Assembly (NCBI RefSeq): GCF_004379255.2
Contig: NC_056039.1
Span: 8,048,501 to 8,112,500 of the forward strand
Length of the DNA stretch: 64,000 bases
DNA from: Salvia splendens
Taxonomy: Eukaryota > Streptophyta > Magnoliopsida > Lamiales > Lamiaceae
Direction of reading: 5' to 3'
The translations under genes and the position numbers were made by a program. The first letter of the stretch is position 1. Each line of letters opens with the position of its first letter. Positions 23,220 to 34,680 of the stretch are shown here, in pieces. The notes beneath the pieces are model-generated. The model ran no database searches and was not told the origin of the DNA. It was given only the letters and a program-made list of their open reading frames with translations.

Positions 23220-23685
23220 TTAAGTATCCCTATTTGAGTGATGTAACATTCTATGCTCTACGTCATCGCTTAGTCTATTTAGGATATTCGAAATAAGATC
23301 ATCTTTCAAGGATTGGAACCAAATTCGGAGCTCGAGAAAGAAAGACTTATCTGGCAACTTAGATCATGAATTAAAAGTTGATGTCCGAATTTCATTAATA
23401 CCCCAACGGAGTCCTTTACCGATTACTTGGGCGACCTCAGGAATTGGACTGGAGGCTAAGGTATTTGTTTGCTTTCGTTTGAAGTGATTTTTTCCTTGTT
23501 CTTTGGGCTCTTCTCTTGCTTTGGTGTTGTTAGTTTTTATGTTTCTTTCTTTGTTAGGTTGTTTTTAAGTTAGTTGCTAGCTGTTTAGTTTGCTCTTTTT
23601 ATTTTAGGGTCTGTTGGGATAGGCTTTTGCCGTGGGACAGGAGTTGAGACTTTTTGATTATCTAAAAAAAATAAGTAAAATAGAG
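23220..23685 (+). mobile_element. 3' end fragment of a LINE
   Basis: A plus-strand frame around 23279-23385 reads DIRNKIIFQG..., then ERLIWQLRS, the usual last residues of plant LINE reverse-transcriptase proteins, broken by stop codons. It is followed by a T/G-rich 3' tail (TTCTTTGTTAGG, TTTAGTTTGCTC) and an A-rich end near 23666. The 5' part of the LINE is missing, as is usual after truncated reverse transcription. Confidence 0.55.
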
Positions 23686-24045
23686 ATATAATAAATTAGG
23701 AATAAGGTAGAAGGAAGAGAGACTGAAATAAAAGAGATTTATGAGTTTTGTGTGTTACTGAACTCCGTGACATCCCACTAAAATATACTCCATGTCACTT
23801 ACCTTGTGACAAAAAATATTATGTTTTCGGCGGAAAAGGTTAGATGTAGCTAGCTAGAATATTGACCTCTACATTGAAATACCAAATATTGGTTCTAAAT
23901 GCAGGTAAGAGATAAGAAAAAGTACCGTGATCTTATCAAAAGTATTTAATTTCTATAATAATATGATATATCATCTAGCTAAGTAGCAATTTATTTTAAT
24001 GATTATTATGTTATTCTGAAAACAGTTTACAGTTATGAAAAAGAG

Positions 24046-24531
24046 TGATGCTAAATGGTCATATTATGACCGGCCATAAAGAGTTAATTTAGTCCATTTA
24101 CATATATAGAAAAAATTAGAATTACTGATATAACCTTATATGCATGTGAATGAACTTGTGAGTTGATACTTATCTTTGAATTCCATTATGTAAAACACAT
24201 TAATATCACGAATTACTGTATACGTTGAGCAACAATCAAGAAATGACAGTAGTAATAAGTTGAGCAAAAACTACGAAAGAGCAGCAGTAACATGTTGAGC
24301 AACAAATAGTGAAAATGATATAAAAGTAAAATCAAGTAGTATTAAACCAAAAATTTGAAAAAAAAATCAGTTTTTTTTTTGCTATTTAATCAATTTATGG
24401 CTGGCCATAATATGGTCACGTAGCTTTATTCCTATACTAGACCTAGTTTACAAAATTTATTCTGGCCATAATATGGCCACGTATCTTTAAATTTGTACTC
24501 CTATACTAGACCTAGTTTACAAAATTTATTT
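24046..24531. mobile_element. Small MULE-like relative with tandem tail
   Basis: GTGATGCTAAATGGTC and ATTATGACCGGCCATAAA at the left pair with TTTATGGCTGGCCATAAT and ATGGTCACGTAGC at the right (to about 24425), the same terminal motifs as the element at 20495-22241. The right end with the downstream flank (CCTATACTAGACCTAG, then TTTACAAAATTTATT) is repeated in tandem about 70 bp further on (24431-24461 and 24501-24531). No clear target duplication was found. Confidence 0.55.
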
Positions 24532-25345
24532 TAAAGACAAAAAAAGATACTGAAAGGAGTGGTAGTGGCTTGTTTCGAAATACATTCAACAGAAACTATA
24601 TGTATTTATGGAGGTTGGTTTACTCCAAAATTAAAGTCCATTTTAAAAAGTGTAAATTTGAGCCCTCTTGATAATTGTATTCTTGCACTTGTCTCGAGTG
24701 CATTTCACCCAACATAGCACAATCTTCACAAACACACAAATTTATGATGTCCATCTTAACAAGGAACATCCATTTCAAAAATGCTATCGGGTGTCGTCTT
24801 CCTCAATTTGTTACAAATACCAAAGTACTAAATGTAACTTTTGCAACTTACAACATTTCTTGTTCACAATTATTATATAGGCATGTTACTCTCTTTTATT
24901 CCCACGAAACCTCAACATCGATCAAATTTCGCATGATTAGTTATGATATAGAAATTAGTTTGTACAACAACATTTCCATGATGTTTGCGTTTCGCTAGCC
25001 CAAAAAAATTGAAATGCCATAACAATCATTACCCATATTTTTATGTTTTTGCATTAATTGGCAAAATAAGAATTCGCACGAAATGCCCTAGTTTAATCAA
25101 AGTTATCATCAACAATAGTTGCATTGGTATTGCACAAATAATGATACATATATGCACAATACATTTAATACCTTCAATTCCATCTCTTACGCAAAAATAA
25201 AATAGATGGTTCTCATTTCCCATGGAATGTTTGCATCTGCGCAGTTTATTTATTACTCATAATATTGCAATTAATAAAAGTGAATTATTCTGGTAGACAG
25301 AGGCAAGCCCCTCAGACAGTCAATACGTACACAAATTACATAGTA
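24532..25345. other. Gene-free stretch
   Basis: AT-rich DNA without a recognised gene or element. Two overlapping open frames at 24668-25200 have no family resemblance and no protein-like composition bias. Confidence 0.4.
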
Positions 25346-25593
25346 CTCCCTCTGTCCCTGAGAGTCCCGTTTTTCCATTTTAGTCCGTTCGCGAATAGGA
25401 GTCTCGGTTCACTTTTACCATAAATGATAATAGGGTCCCGCCTTCCACTAACTCATTTCACTCACATTTTATTTAAAACTAATATATACAAGTGGGACCC
25501 CTATTCCACTAACTTTTTTCCACTCACTTTTCTTAACCTTTCTTAAAACTCGTGTCGCTCATAAATGAGACTCTTAATGGCGGACGGAGGGAG
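25346..25593. mobile_element. Stowaway MITE upstream of IDD gene
   Basis: CTCCCTCTGTCCC at the left and GGCGGACGGAGGGAG at the right, next to TA. Inside are GAGTCCCGTTTTTCCATTTT and its partner near the right end. It is clearly the same family as 54562-54813, which differs by a few substitutions. It ends about 370 bp before the IDD start codon. Confidence 0.85.
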
Positions 25594-25599
25594 TAATAT

Positions 25600-25965
25600 A
25601 CATGTGTGTATATATATATATAGAGAGAGAGAGGCAGAGTGGTCCAATCTGAGTGTATGGCTGACCGACTTTAGAAGAAGCAGCAGGGGCAGCCGTGTAA
25701 GATAAGGAGAGAGGTAGAGCTGCATTTCATGGCATATGGTATTTTCTGCTAACATTCAAACAAGCATGCAACTCTAGCTACTCTTTCCAAATCTCTGCTG
25801 CACTTAGCTACTCCTCTCTTTCTCTTTCTCTTTAATCTCCTTAAACAATTCAATTCATTTCATTTCTTCTCCCCTCGAACCTATTCATTTTCACCAATTC
25901 CCACACAGTCTTCTCTCTCTCTCTCTCTAGACTCGTATCAGCAGCAGCAGCAGCAGCAGCTCAAC
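25600..25965 (+). promoter_or_regulatory. IDD gene promoter end and leader
   Basis: A TATATATATATA tract at about 25608-25622, followed by GA repeats, is a possible TATA region. From about 25796 the sequence is pyrimidine-rich (CTCTTTCTCTTTCTC and CTCTCTCTCTCTCTAG). Just before the ATG there are seven CAG triplets (25940-25961). The leader is typical of plant transcription-factor genes. The TATA assignment is tentative. Confidence 0.45.
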
Positions 25966-27496
25966 ATGATGTCTGAAGATGGTCTGATGAGGGGCTACAT
26001 CGGCCAGGATCCCAACCCTAATATCAATTCAAACCCTAATCCCAATTCTTCATCCAAGCGCAAGAGGAATCTCCCAGGAACGCCAGGCAAGCTCGATCTC
26101 AAATTGAATCTGGATTTCCATTTCCCTGAAATCAAAACTAATGAAATTATGTGGTTTGAGTGCAGATCCAGATGCGGAAGTGATAGCGCTGTCTCCGAAA
26201 TCTCTGATGGCGACAAACAGATTCCTTTGCGAAATCTGCAACAAGGGTTTCCAGCGGGACCAGAATCTGCAGCTCCACCGACGCGGCCACAACCTCCCTT
26301 GGAAGCTCAAGCAGCGCACCAACAAGGAGGTCAAGAAGAAGGTCTACATCTGCCCGGAGAAGACCTGCGTCCACCACGAGGCGTCTCGCGCGCTCGGCGA
26401 CCTCACCGGAATCAAGAAGCACTTCAGCAGGAAGCACGGCGAGAAGAAATGGAAATGCGACAAATGCTCTAAGAAATACGCCGTTCAATCCGACTGGAAA
26501 GCCCACAGCAAGATCTGTGGGACTAGAGAGTATAAATGCGACTGCGGCACTCTCTTCTCCAGGTCAGTCTTATTATAGTACTTTTATTGGTTACACACAG
26601 TTGTTTCATAATTTGCAAATATTATTATACATACGAAATGCATGTTGGGGGGATTTATTATTGTGTGTGCGTATAGAAAGGATAGCTTCATCACGCACAG
26701 AGCCTTCTGCGACGCGCTAGCGGAAGAGAGCGCGAGATTCAGCAGCCCCGTCGCGTCTGCGAATCTGAGTTTTAGGAATGAGTTGTTGCATAGCTCGGGA
26801 AATCCCCAATTTTCGGCTGGGATGTTTAGGGCGGAATTGGGCGGCGGTGGTGTTGAAGGAGGAAATCAGCTGAGCTTTGATAATAATATGCAGAAACCAA
26901 GACTGCCGCTGTGGCTGGACAGCGCGACACCTCATCCCAACTCGAACAATTTCCTTGCTGCGACGAGCTTGCCGGAGCTGGTGCAGATGAATCATCAGTG
27001 GCAAGTACAAGGAGATCATAACCAAGTAGGATTTGGTAACAGCATGGCGTCATCATCATCTGCAATTCCGATTCCGAGAGTACTAAAAGAGGAGGAACAA
27101 AACAAAGGAAATTTGTCCCAAGCCATAAATTCACTTTATTACAACCAGAACCAGAACCAGAACGAAACAAACAATGCAGCTCATATGTCGATGTCAGCCA
27201 CCGCGTTGCTCCAGAAAGCAGCTCAGATGGGATCGACCAGAGCCACTGAATCCTCATTCTCCCCCTCCGCATTCGGCCTCATCAACAACGCCTCCTTCTC
27301 CGCCGCCAACTTCAACGACCAAAACCCTACCAATCTCGGCAAACCTGAGAATAATTTGAACGGGATGATGGCGTCGGAGAGCAGCCTAACTCGGGATTTT
27401 CTGGGAGTGGGCGGGAATGATCAGATTCAGAACAGGCAGTTTATGCCGGAAAACGAGCTGGCGAAGTTCGCAATGAGCCATTACAGCAGGAATTAA
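25966..27496 (+). CDS. INDETERMINATE DOMAIN (IDD) C2H2 zinc-finger transcription factor
   Basis: Predicted 445-aa nuclear protein from three exons: 25966-26086, 26166-26562 and 26677-27496. [11 protein letters not shown] nuclear-signal motif is followed by [14 protein letters not shown] and the ID domain of four fingers: ZF1 CEIC...HRRGH (residues 62-82), ZF2 from CPEKTC to HFSRKH, and the last two in CDKC...HSKIC and [20 protein letters not shown]. The long C-terminal part has the two family motifs [16 protein letters not shown] and [11 protein letters not shown] proteins bind DNA and partner with GRAS proteins in root patterning, gibberellin and sugar signalling; which paralogue this is cannot be decided here. 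Intron 1 (26087-26165, 79 bp) begins with GC rather than GT and no GT exists nearby as an alternative. If it is retained, translation continues through LDLKLNLDF and shifts frame, giving a 168-aa protein without zinc fingers. Confidence 0.94.
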
Positions 27497-28416
27497 TCAA
27501 AATTGAGGGGGGAGGAGAGGGGAAAAAGGTGGTTGGATTAGAATTTACAGCTGCAGGTGGAAGAGGTAGAAACAGAAGAGATCTTGTGAAGTGTCAGAGG
27601 GGGTGGGGATGGGAGGTACTGCATGTTGGAAGAGACGTGACAGAAGATGACATGGCAATCACAAGGCACAAATTCTTGATTCTAATGCACGTACAAAAAC
27701 TCCTTTTTTTTTCCTTTCTAGGGTTTGAGATATATGCATGTATATATTTATATGGACCACCAAATTACTGTGTGCCCTGTGATTCATTGGGTTCAGTGCA
27801 ATATATTCTGCATTTCTTCTATCTGATTAATAATTTCTTGCATTTTCTCTTTGTATCTAATCCTTGTAGCTCTTTCAATGTTACAGTGTTTTGTTTGACA
27901 TATTCTCATTTATAGCACAACTCTACTAAATTTAGAGTTTGACAGATTATAATTGCTATAATAGCTAGTATCTTGTACTATAGTAAAACTAAGCAACGAA
28001 TAATTATTTCTAACTATTGAATAGTGAAGATCTGCGGTGAATGTGTCTCTCTAGCTTGTTGGATTAATGCAGACATGGATTTGATCTCTAGAGGGGCTAT
28101 TTTTTTATTTAATTAATTTTCATTTGAATTCAGTTACTTTATACGTCGAATAAATTAGCTATTAACACACTTTTGTTCCATTTCATTTTGTTCTAATATC
28201 TTGAAAGGTTTTATTCAAGTCATTAATTATATATACTAATAATATTTCATAAACACCAGAGCTTAATTTGCTATTTTATTCATTTATTTGAAATTATAGA
28301 GAGAATTGACACATTGACTTTTGATTTTATGCCTGTAAAATAAATGGCATCAATAATACGGAGTACTAAATATTTGTGCGTATTAAAATTAAATTAAATA
28401 TATAAAAAACTAAAAT
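27497..28416. other. Downstream region of IDD gene
   Basis: Probably 3' UTR for the first few hundred bases; an open frame at 27529-27915 has no protein-family resemblance. The rest is AT-rich, without a recognised gene. Confidence 0.4.
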
Positions 28417-28657
28417 TCCCTCCGTCCCTCTATAGTAGAGGCATTTTTTTGGCACGAGATTTAAGAAAAGTTGTGTTAAGTGAGTTAAGTAATTAATAAT
28501 AAAGTAGGAAAGGAAAAATGTAGAGAGATGAATAGAGAATAAAGTAAAAGAGAGTAAGTAAGAGAGAAGAAATATTGTTGCTTTTTGCCAAAAATGGAAA
28601 TGACTCAGCTACAGTGGGACAACCCAAAAAGGAATACGTCTCAGCTACAGAGGGACG
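28417..28657. mobile_element. Stowaway-like MITE
   Basis: CCCTCCGTCCCTCTATAGTA at the left and GCTACAGAGGGACG at the right are imperfect inverted repeats. The interior carries GGCACGAGATTTAAG and AGAGAGAAGAAATATTG, shared with other Stowaway pieces in this window. No coding sequence. Confidence 0.65.
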
Positions 28658-30170
28658 TAGAGATCTACTAATGTGGTTTAAATGAGATTGATAGTATATC
28701 ATATGTGACTTACTAATTAATCCTTTTGGTTGTTACTTTTTTTTAAATTATCAACGACAATTTAATTACGAAGTATAATAATCGCATTTTTAGAATCACA
28801 TATTTTTTTTATATAGTTTCAGGATCAATAGCTATTTAAATCACGGAATTTGTTGAATAAAATTAAATTTTGTTATTTAATATTGTTTTTATAATCTTCT
28901 GGCATTAAATATAATTTGATCAAATTTCACTATTAATTAAATGATTATTCTCTATATTAATTTAATTTAAAATATCTAGCAGTAGGTCATAAAATATCTA
29001 CAACTTTAACACCTGACAGTTGAGGAGTGAAGTAATGAAGGGTCCAATTTCTTTTACTATAACGTGGATCTGGACCCTTATCTGAAACATGCGGCCCATA
29101 TTTCATCAATTCAAAAAGGAACCCATTTTTACTCACTCTAACCATTTATTAAAAACAGAGTAAATCCATATGCTGTCTCCGTTATATTCATTATCCAAAA
29201 AGAATAACTATAAATAAATGTAATTTTTTTTATCCTAGCTCTATGAATATATATATATAATTGACCCGTTAATGTACTGCCCCGAAATCAAAAGGATTAA
29301 AACCAAATAAATTCTTTGTGTTCTCCTGCAGTTTCCGGATGCATTTTTAAGACAATAGTTTCCAAGTAATCATTTTTCGTATCCGAGGTAGAAAATAAGG
29401 AATATCAAAGGACCTAATATTGCTCGAGGACGCTATAGCGACAAAATTGTTACTCCCTCCGTCCTAAATAGCGATAAAATTGTTACTCCCTCCGCCCTAA
29501 GTCCTAAGATAAGTGAGAAAATTCACTTTTGGTACATTTCAACCTAAGTGAGATGCTTCTTTTTTAAAAATAATTAACTCAATATACTTTCAAACTTTCT
29601 CCTCTTATCTCCCATATTACTGTATGACTGTATCCACTTATCTCTCTCATTTTATTCTATATTTTTTTCTCTTTCTTACTCTATTAACTAAACACTATTT
29701 ACCTATATTTCCGTGATAAAATAGAAATGTCTTACTATTTCTTAAATTTTATTGGGACATGTTTCATTGTATAAAAGGAGTAATCATTTTTAGTGAGTGG
29801 AAATAGTGAGTTAAAAGATTGCAATATATGAACAGAACCACTCTTTTAATTTAAAAAATATATAATGAGTCTGGACTCAGCCATAATCTTTTTAGGCCCA
29901 AGTAACCAGCCCAAACACAACTATGTAGTATTGACTACATGCTACAAATATCAATCCTCCCAACTTTTATCACCCTTAATAAACAAAAAAAGTATACATG
30001 CTACTTAAACGACAATCATAAGATCGACAAATATTGAAATATTTCGCACCAATCGTTACACGTCTTGAATAACATGAAAAAATCAACATACACACAACAA
30101 AACCATAAAAATAAAAGAAGATACAAATTGAATATAAAATGAAACAAAAATGATGTAGCAATTAATCTCC
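28658..30170. other. Gene-free stretch with MITE ends
   Basis: A duplicated GACAAAATTGTTACTCCCTCC-like piece of about 33 bp at 29430-29500 opens a decayed Stowaway-type element running to about 29780. The last 200 bp before 30170 is likely the 3' UTR of the FLA gene on the minus strand. Confidence 0.4.
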
Positions 30171-30911
30171 TCACAAATGATAAAGCATCGCCACCACAGC
30201 TACTCCAAGCCCAAGAACTCCATGCACACGACGACGATCACCCGCCTCCGACGCATCCGGGGAATCTCCCCCAGCCACGGGGCTATCCGCCGCCGCAGCC
30301 TTCTTCTTAGTAGCCTTGGGCGAAGTCGGGGCAGGCGTAGGAGACGGTGTGCCAAAGATGCTGAGAGGGAGAAGAACCTTATCCACTTGATACACTGCCA
30401 GCTGGTTATCAGTGTACATGGTGTTGGACACGGTGGCCTCGTTGACGCCGGTGGTGATGTTGACCTGGTTGCCGGAGGTGGTGACGTTGAGGGGGAAGGC
30501 TCCGTTGGCGCTGTCGCCGGCCTGGGTGCGGACGGGGTTGCTCACGGTTTGGAACTGCGTGGTGGTGAGGTAGGTTGGGAGGATGTGGAATTGGATGAGT
30601 GACACTTTTTGCTGGTCGGAGAGGGAATTGAGGGTGCCGGCTGGGAGGCTGGCGAAGGCGTTGTCGGTCGGGGCGAAGATGGTTAGCCCTTGGTTGGAGT
30701 TGTTGAGCTGTGTGTTGATTTGGTCTCCGATTTGGGTGATTTTGAAGAGGCGGATTAGGGTGGTGAACTGCCCGGCTTTTTCGAGGATTTTCGTCACGTT
30801 GGTTGGGCCGGCCGGGCCGGGAGCTGGGGCTTGGGCTAGGGTGGTGGTGGTGCATTGGCAAAGCAGGAGGATGGTGAGGAGGAGGGATGTGGAGACTAGG
30901 GTTTGGTCCAT
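30171..30911 (-). CDS. Fasciclin-like arabinogalactan protein, single FAS1 domain
   Basis: Single-exon 246-aa cell-surface protein. Residues 1-26 are a signal peptide (hydrophobic LLLTILLLCQC, then TLAQ). An AGP motif APAPGP precedes one fasciclin domain (about residues 38-180) with the H1 box LTIFAPTDNAF, the central FHILPTYLT and the H2 box YQVDKVLLP. Several NxT glycosylation sites are present. A second Pro/Ala/Ser region (PSPTPAPTSP) is followed by a hydrophobic tail, VLGLGVAVVAMLY, fitting a GPI anchor. This order is that of group A FLAs (the FLA11/FLA12 type), which act in cell walls, often of stems and fibres. A TATA-like CATAAAA lies about 75 bp upstream of the ATG on the minus strand. 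The antisense open frame at 30177-30602 is only a shadow of the GC-rich codons. Confidence 0.94.
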   Translation of the reverse strand: MDQTLVSTSLLLTILLLCQCTTTTLAQAPAPGPAGPTNVTKILEKAGQFTTLIRLFKITQIGDQINTQLNNSNQGLTIFAPTDNAFASLPAGTLNSLSDQQKVSLIQFHILPTYLTTTQFQTVSNPVRTQAGDSANGAFPLNVTTSGNQVNITTGVNEATVSNTMYTDNQLAVYQVDKVLLPLSIFGTPSPTPAPTSPKATKKKAAAADSPVAGGDSPDASEAGDRRRVHGVLGLGVAVVAMLYHL

Positions 30912-32681
30912 TTTCTTGAATTTAGATTTTGGGGGGTAGAGGAAATGGAGTGAGAAGATGGTTTGTTGGAGAGATGTGTAGGGGGATTTTATGGGAGGGA
31001 ATGGGAGATATAAACTCTCTTAGGTGTGGGTGGATTTTTTGTTGTGGTTGATTTTGGTTGATTAATTAGATTATTAATGCGTTAGGAGTAGGTGGAAGGT
31101 ACCAACAAGTGATTAGTGAATGGCCCTCCGACTGCAAATATTTTAATCATGCAAATTTTTGAACTTTGAAATGTTTTATACTACAAATCTTTACTTCTTG
31201 ATGTTTTGGAAGAGTTTCTCATTACTTCATTTTGAACTTTCATACTACTTCACATTAATTGGCTATTTGGGATGTGTTTTATAAATTTTTTAAACAGTAC
31301 GAGTTTTAATGTATAATAGTAATTGGTAAAGTTAGAGAGATAGAAAAAATAAAGTAATTCAAGTATAGTTAGTGGATAATCAGTCTCACCTCATTAGCGA
31401 GAAAAAAGTTTATAATTTTATGGGATGGATTAAAATAAATGTATTTTTAAAGGACGAATATAGTTAACGGGTATAATTCTTTAAATTTTAGTAGAATCGA
31501 AAGGATATGTTTAAAGGACAAATGTAGTTAACGAGTAATATATAAATAAATATTGCGGCATAATTCTTTAAATTTTAGTAGAATCAAAAGGATATATCTT
31601 TCTTCAATTGGCTTGAGTAGCTATAAATTAATCAGAACGAGAAGAATTAACAAAAATGAAAAGAAGTGGAGTAAGTTTTGCTTTGAAATGAAGGAAGAAG
31701 ATAACATTCTCTTAGAGGTGGGTATTCTTCAAATTATCATTGCTTAGCTTTTACTTGTATTTATATGAATTATGTTTATGTGCTCGCAAGTCGCAACATG
31801 CTTTAGATTCAAGTTTCTTTCGATTCATTATTGTGTTGGCAACATGACCACTCATGCATTTATTTTTTATGTATAGTATATGGGTGTTTAAATTGTTAAA
31901 TTGGTCTATGAATTAAATATACTAATGCTCCTTCCATATTCAAAAAATAGAAACATTTGAAACCGCATGAGTTTTAATGCACAATTGTTAAAGTAAGTGA
32001 AAAAAATTGGTAAAATAAGAGAGAGATAAAAAATGAGTAAAGTAAGAAAGAGGAAGAGAAAAAATATTAAAAATTGAGTTAATGAATTGTGGGGTCTATG
32101 TCCTAAAATATAAATATTCTAAAGTTTCTATTTTTAAGGAACGATAAAAAATGAAAATAGTTGCTATTTTTAAAAAAATTAAGGGAGTATGATGTAATGC
32201 GGATGAAAATTTTAATTTCTTAAAACACATGTATGATGAGTCAAAGTGGGTGGAGGGAGTACTATATATATTATGGTGCAATCTGCAATGCATTCTATAA
32301 ATATAAAATATTAACAAACGGATATAAGAGAACTTACATATTTTGTGTGTATTAGCTGTGCTTCAGGAGATGATGATCATGATATAAAAGAGATCATTTA
32401 TCTAATGAAATTTTATATATGAGTATGACGCTATAACATATAGTTAATCGGGACTACAGAACAATTTTCAGATCATTATTAGTAATAGTGGCATGGCATG
32501 AGATTATACAGTTAAATTTTTTATGATTACTATATCATAAATAACATATATGTACTTAAGTAATTATGTTAGCACGTGATCACAAAATGTTCCATCAAAA
32601 TGTTAAAGAGGAAGAGTAAAAGAATTATGGTACTACTATGATAATTTGAAAGATCAAATCATTACAATTTACAGATGATAA
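30912..32681. other. Gene-free stretch upstream of FLA
   Basis: Contains the FLA promoter (first few hundred bases). A decayed Stowaway-like piece lies at about 31928-32190 (CTCCTTCCATATTC...AAGGGAGTATG). A short repeated piece, TTCTTTAAATTTTAGTAGAA, occurs near 31469 and 31563. No gene was recognised. Confidence 0.4.
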
Positions 32682-33392
32682 TAGGGATGTCAATCGGGTC
32701 GGCCCATCGGGTTTCGGGCCGGCCCTACTCGGGTTGCGGGTCAATCGGGTGCGGGCTAATCGGGTTGTGAATTTTTTCGGGTTGTAAAAGTTCAACCCTA
32801 ACCCTAAAAGCTCGGGTTTCGGGCTAGCCCAGCGGGTTAATCGGGTTGCTACTGATAAGATTTACATGCAATCAATCCAATAAATAACGATGAAAATTAG
32901 TTATATTCATAAAATGTAAAATATTTAATTATGATACATTTGAGATATATGGTCAAACTCAATCATAAACATGATCAAATACTAATATTTGAGATATTTC
33001 AATAAATTTTAATGCATGTTGTAGAAATTTAAATATTTTTTAAGTGAATTTGAAGTTTTTAATTTATTTATCAATTATTATATTAATAAAAATTCAATAT
33101 ATAATTTGTATATTTAATATAAAATTGAAAGTTATTTTTTTAGTTATCTATATTATAAAATTAATCAATAAAATGTCGAATTATGAGTAAAAAATAGAAT
33201 AATAGAAATTTTATCGGGTTTTCGGGCCAGCCCATCGGGTTTTCGGGTCTAGCCCTAACGGGTCGCGGGTTAATCGGGTGCGGGCTAATCGGGTTTTAAT
33301 TTTATCGGGCTAGAAATTTCCAACCCTAACCCTATAAATTTGGCGGGCTATTCGGGTCAGCCCACGGGTTGCGGGCTACATTGACATCCCTA
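32682..33392 (+). mobile_element. hAT-type element, copy 1 of inverted pair
   Basis: TAGGGATGTCAAT at the left and ATTGACATCCCTA at the right are inverted termini, flanked by an exact 8-bp duplication GATGATAA (32674-32681, 33393-33400), the hAT signature. The outer 150 bp on each side is rich in CGGGTT, CGGGCTA and AACCCTAACCCTA motifs; the middle 400 bp is AT-rich. No protein is encoded. The same 711 bp occurs in reverse orientation at 33962-34672 and looks identical or nearly so by eye. Confidence 0.9.
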
Positions 33393-33400
33393 GATGATAA

Positions 33401-33961
33401 TAAGACATAATACTCGAAACATTTGCTTTTCAATTCCCGTTAATCATACAATTACTTTTCTCCCAATAATACTGTTAAAATAGCTTTAGAATAAATCCAA
33501 TTAGACCTATTTACAGTTGGCTGATAGTCAATTAAACTTTAGATATGATTGCTTGCCAAATTTAATTAAATATGATGGAAGTGACATATCAACAGAAAAG
33601 GTTCTTTCTATGTGAAAACATCTGGCAGTTGCCTCCTCCAAATTAATTTATTAGAATTCCATGCATTAATCTCTATATAGGTGAAGTTTGAAATTCATAA
33701 TAATTTAATGCAGCATGTATATAATTGAGTATGAAAATACCCATTATCACGTAACAAAAGTAAATAAAGACGTAAAAAATACTTACACTATTCTACTTTA
33801 CCACTTAACCACTCTATTTTACTCTTAGGAGTACTATTTAACAACTTAGAATACTTTCAAATTAATATGAATTAGCTGTTTATGCAATAATTCACGACTA
33901 GAATATGTAAATTATAAGCTTTTGCCCCCTATTCAAAATGATGAATATTTTTAGTTGTTTA
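33401..33961. other. Spacer between the inverted hAT copies
   Basis: AT-rich DNA without a recognised feature; it would form the loop if the flanking copies paired. Confidence 0.5.
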
Positions 33962-34672
33962 TAGGGATGTCAATGTAGCCCGCAACCCGTGGGCTGACCC
34001 GAATAGCCCGCCAAATTTATAGGGTTAGGGTTGGAAATTTCTAGCCCGATAAAATTAAAACCCGATTAGCCCGCACCCGATTAACCCGCGACCCGTTAGG
34101 GCTAGACCCGAAAACCCGATGGGCTGGCCCGAAAACCCGATAAAATTTCTATTATTCTATTTTTTACTCATAATTCGACATTTTATTGATTAATTTTATA
34201 ATATAGATAACTAAAAAAATAACTTTCAATTTTATATTAAATATACAAATTATATATTGAATTTTTATTAATATAATAATTGATAAATAAATTAAAAACT
34301 TCAAATTCACTTAAAAAATATTTAAATTTCTACAACATGCATTAAAATTTATTGAAATATCTCAAATATTAGTATTTGATCATGTTTATGATTGAGTTTG
34401 ACCATATATCTCAAATGTATCATAATTAAATATTTTACATTTTATGAATATAACTAATTTTCATCGTTATTTATTGGATTGATTGCATGTAAATCTTATC
34501 AGTAGCAACCCGATTAACCCGCTGGGCTAGCCCGAAACCCGAGCTTTTAGGGTTAGGGTTGAACTTTTACAACCCGAAAAAATTCACAACCCGATTAGCC
34601 CGCACCCGATTGACCCGCAACCCGAGTAGGGCCGGCCCGAAACCCGATGGGCCGACCCGATTGACATCCCTA
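33962..34672 (-). mobile_element. hAT-type element, copy 2 of inverted pair
   Basis: This is the reverse complement of 32682-33392 with the same length of 711 bp. It has its own 8-bp target duplication, GTTGTTTA (33954-33961, 34673-34680), so it arose by a separate insertion and not by inverted duplication of the locus. The sequence identity points to recent activity. Confidence 0.9.
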
Positions 34673-34680
34673 GTTGTTTA

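Noticed and set aside
26147..26506. Long antisense frames over the IDD exon (also 26717-27272 minus)
   Set aside because: They mirror the zinc-finger and Ser/Asn-rich codons of the sense gene, and no splice or family evidence supports them.
27529..27915. Separate small gene after the IDD stop codon
   Set aside because: The position and composition fit the 3' UTR; no homology or promoter was recognised.
30177..30939. Plus-strand and alternate-frame ORFs over the FLA gene
   Set aside because: They are shadow frames caused by GC-rich third positions; composition is His/Arg/Pro-rich with no domain.
32682..34672. One large inverted duplication event
   Set aside because: Each arm has its own distinct 8-bp target duplication, which fits two insertions better.
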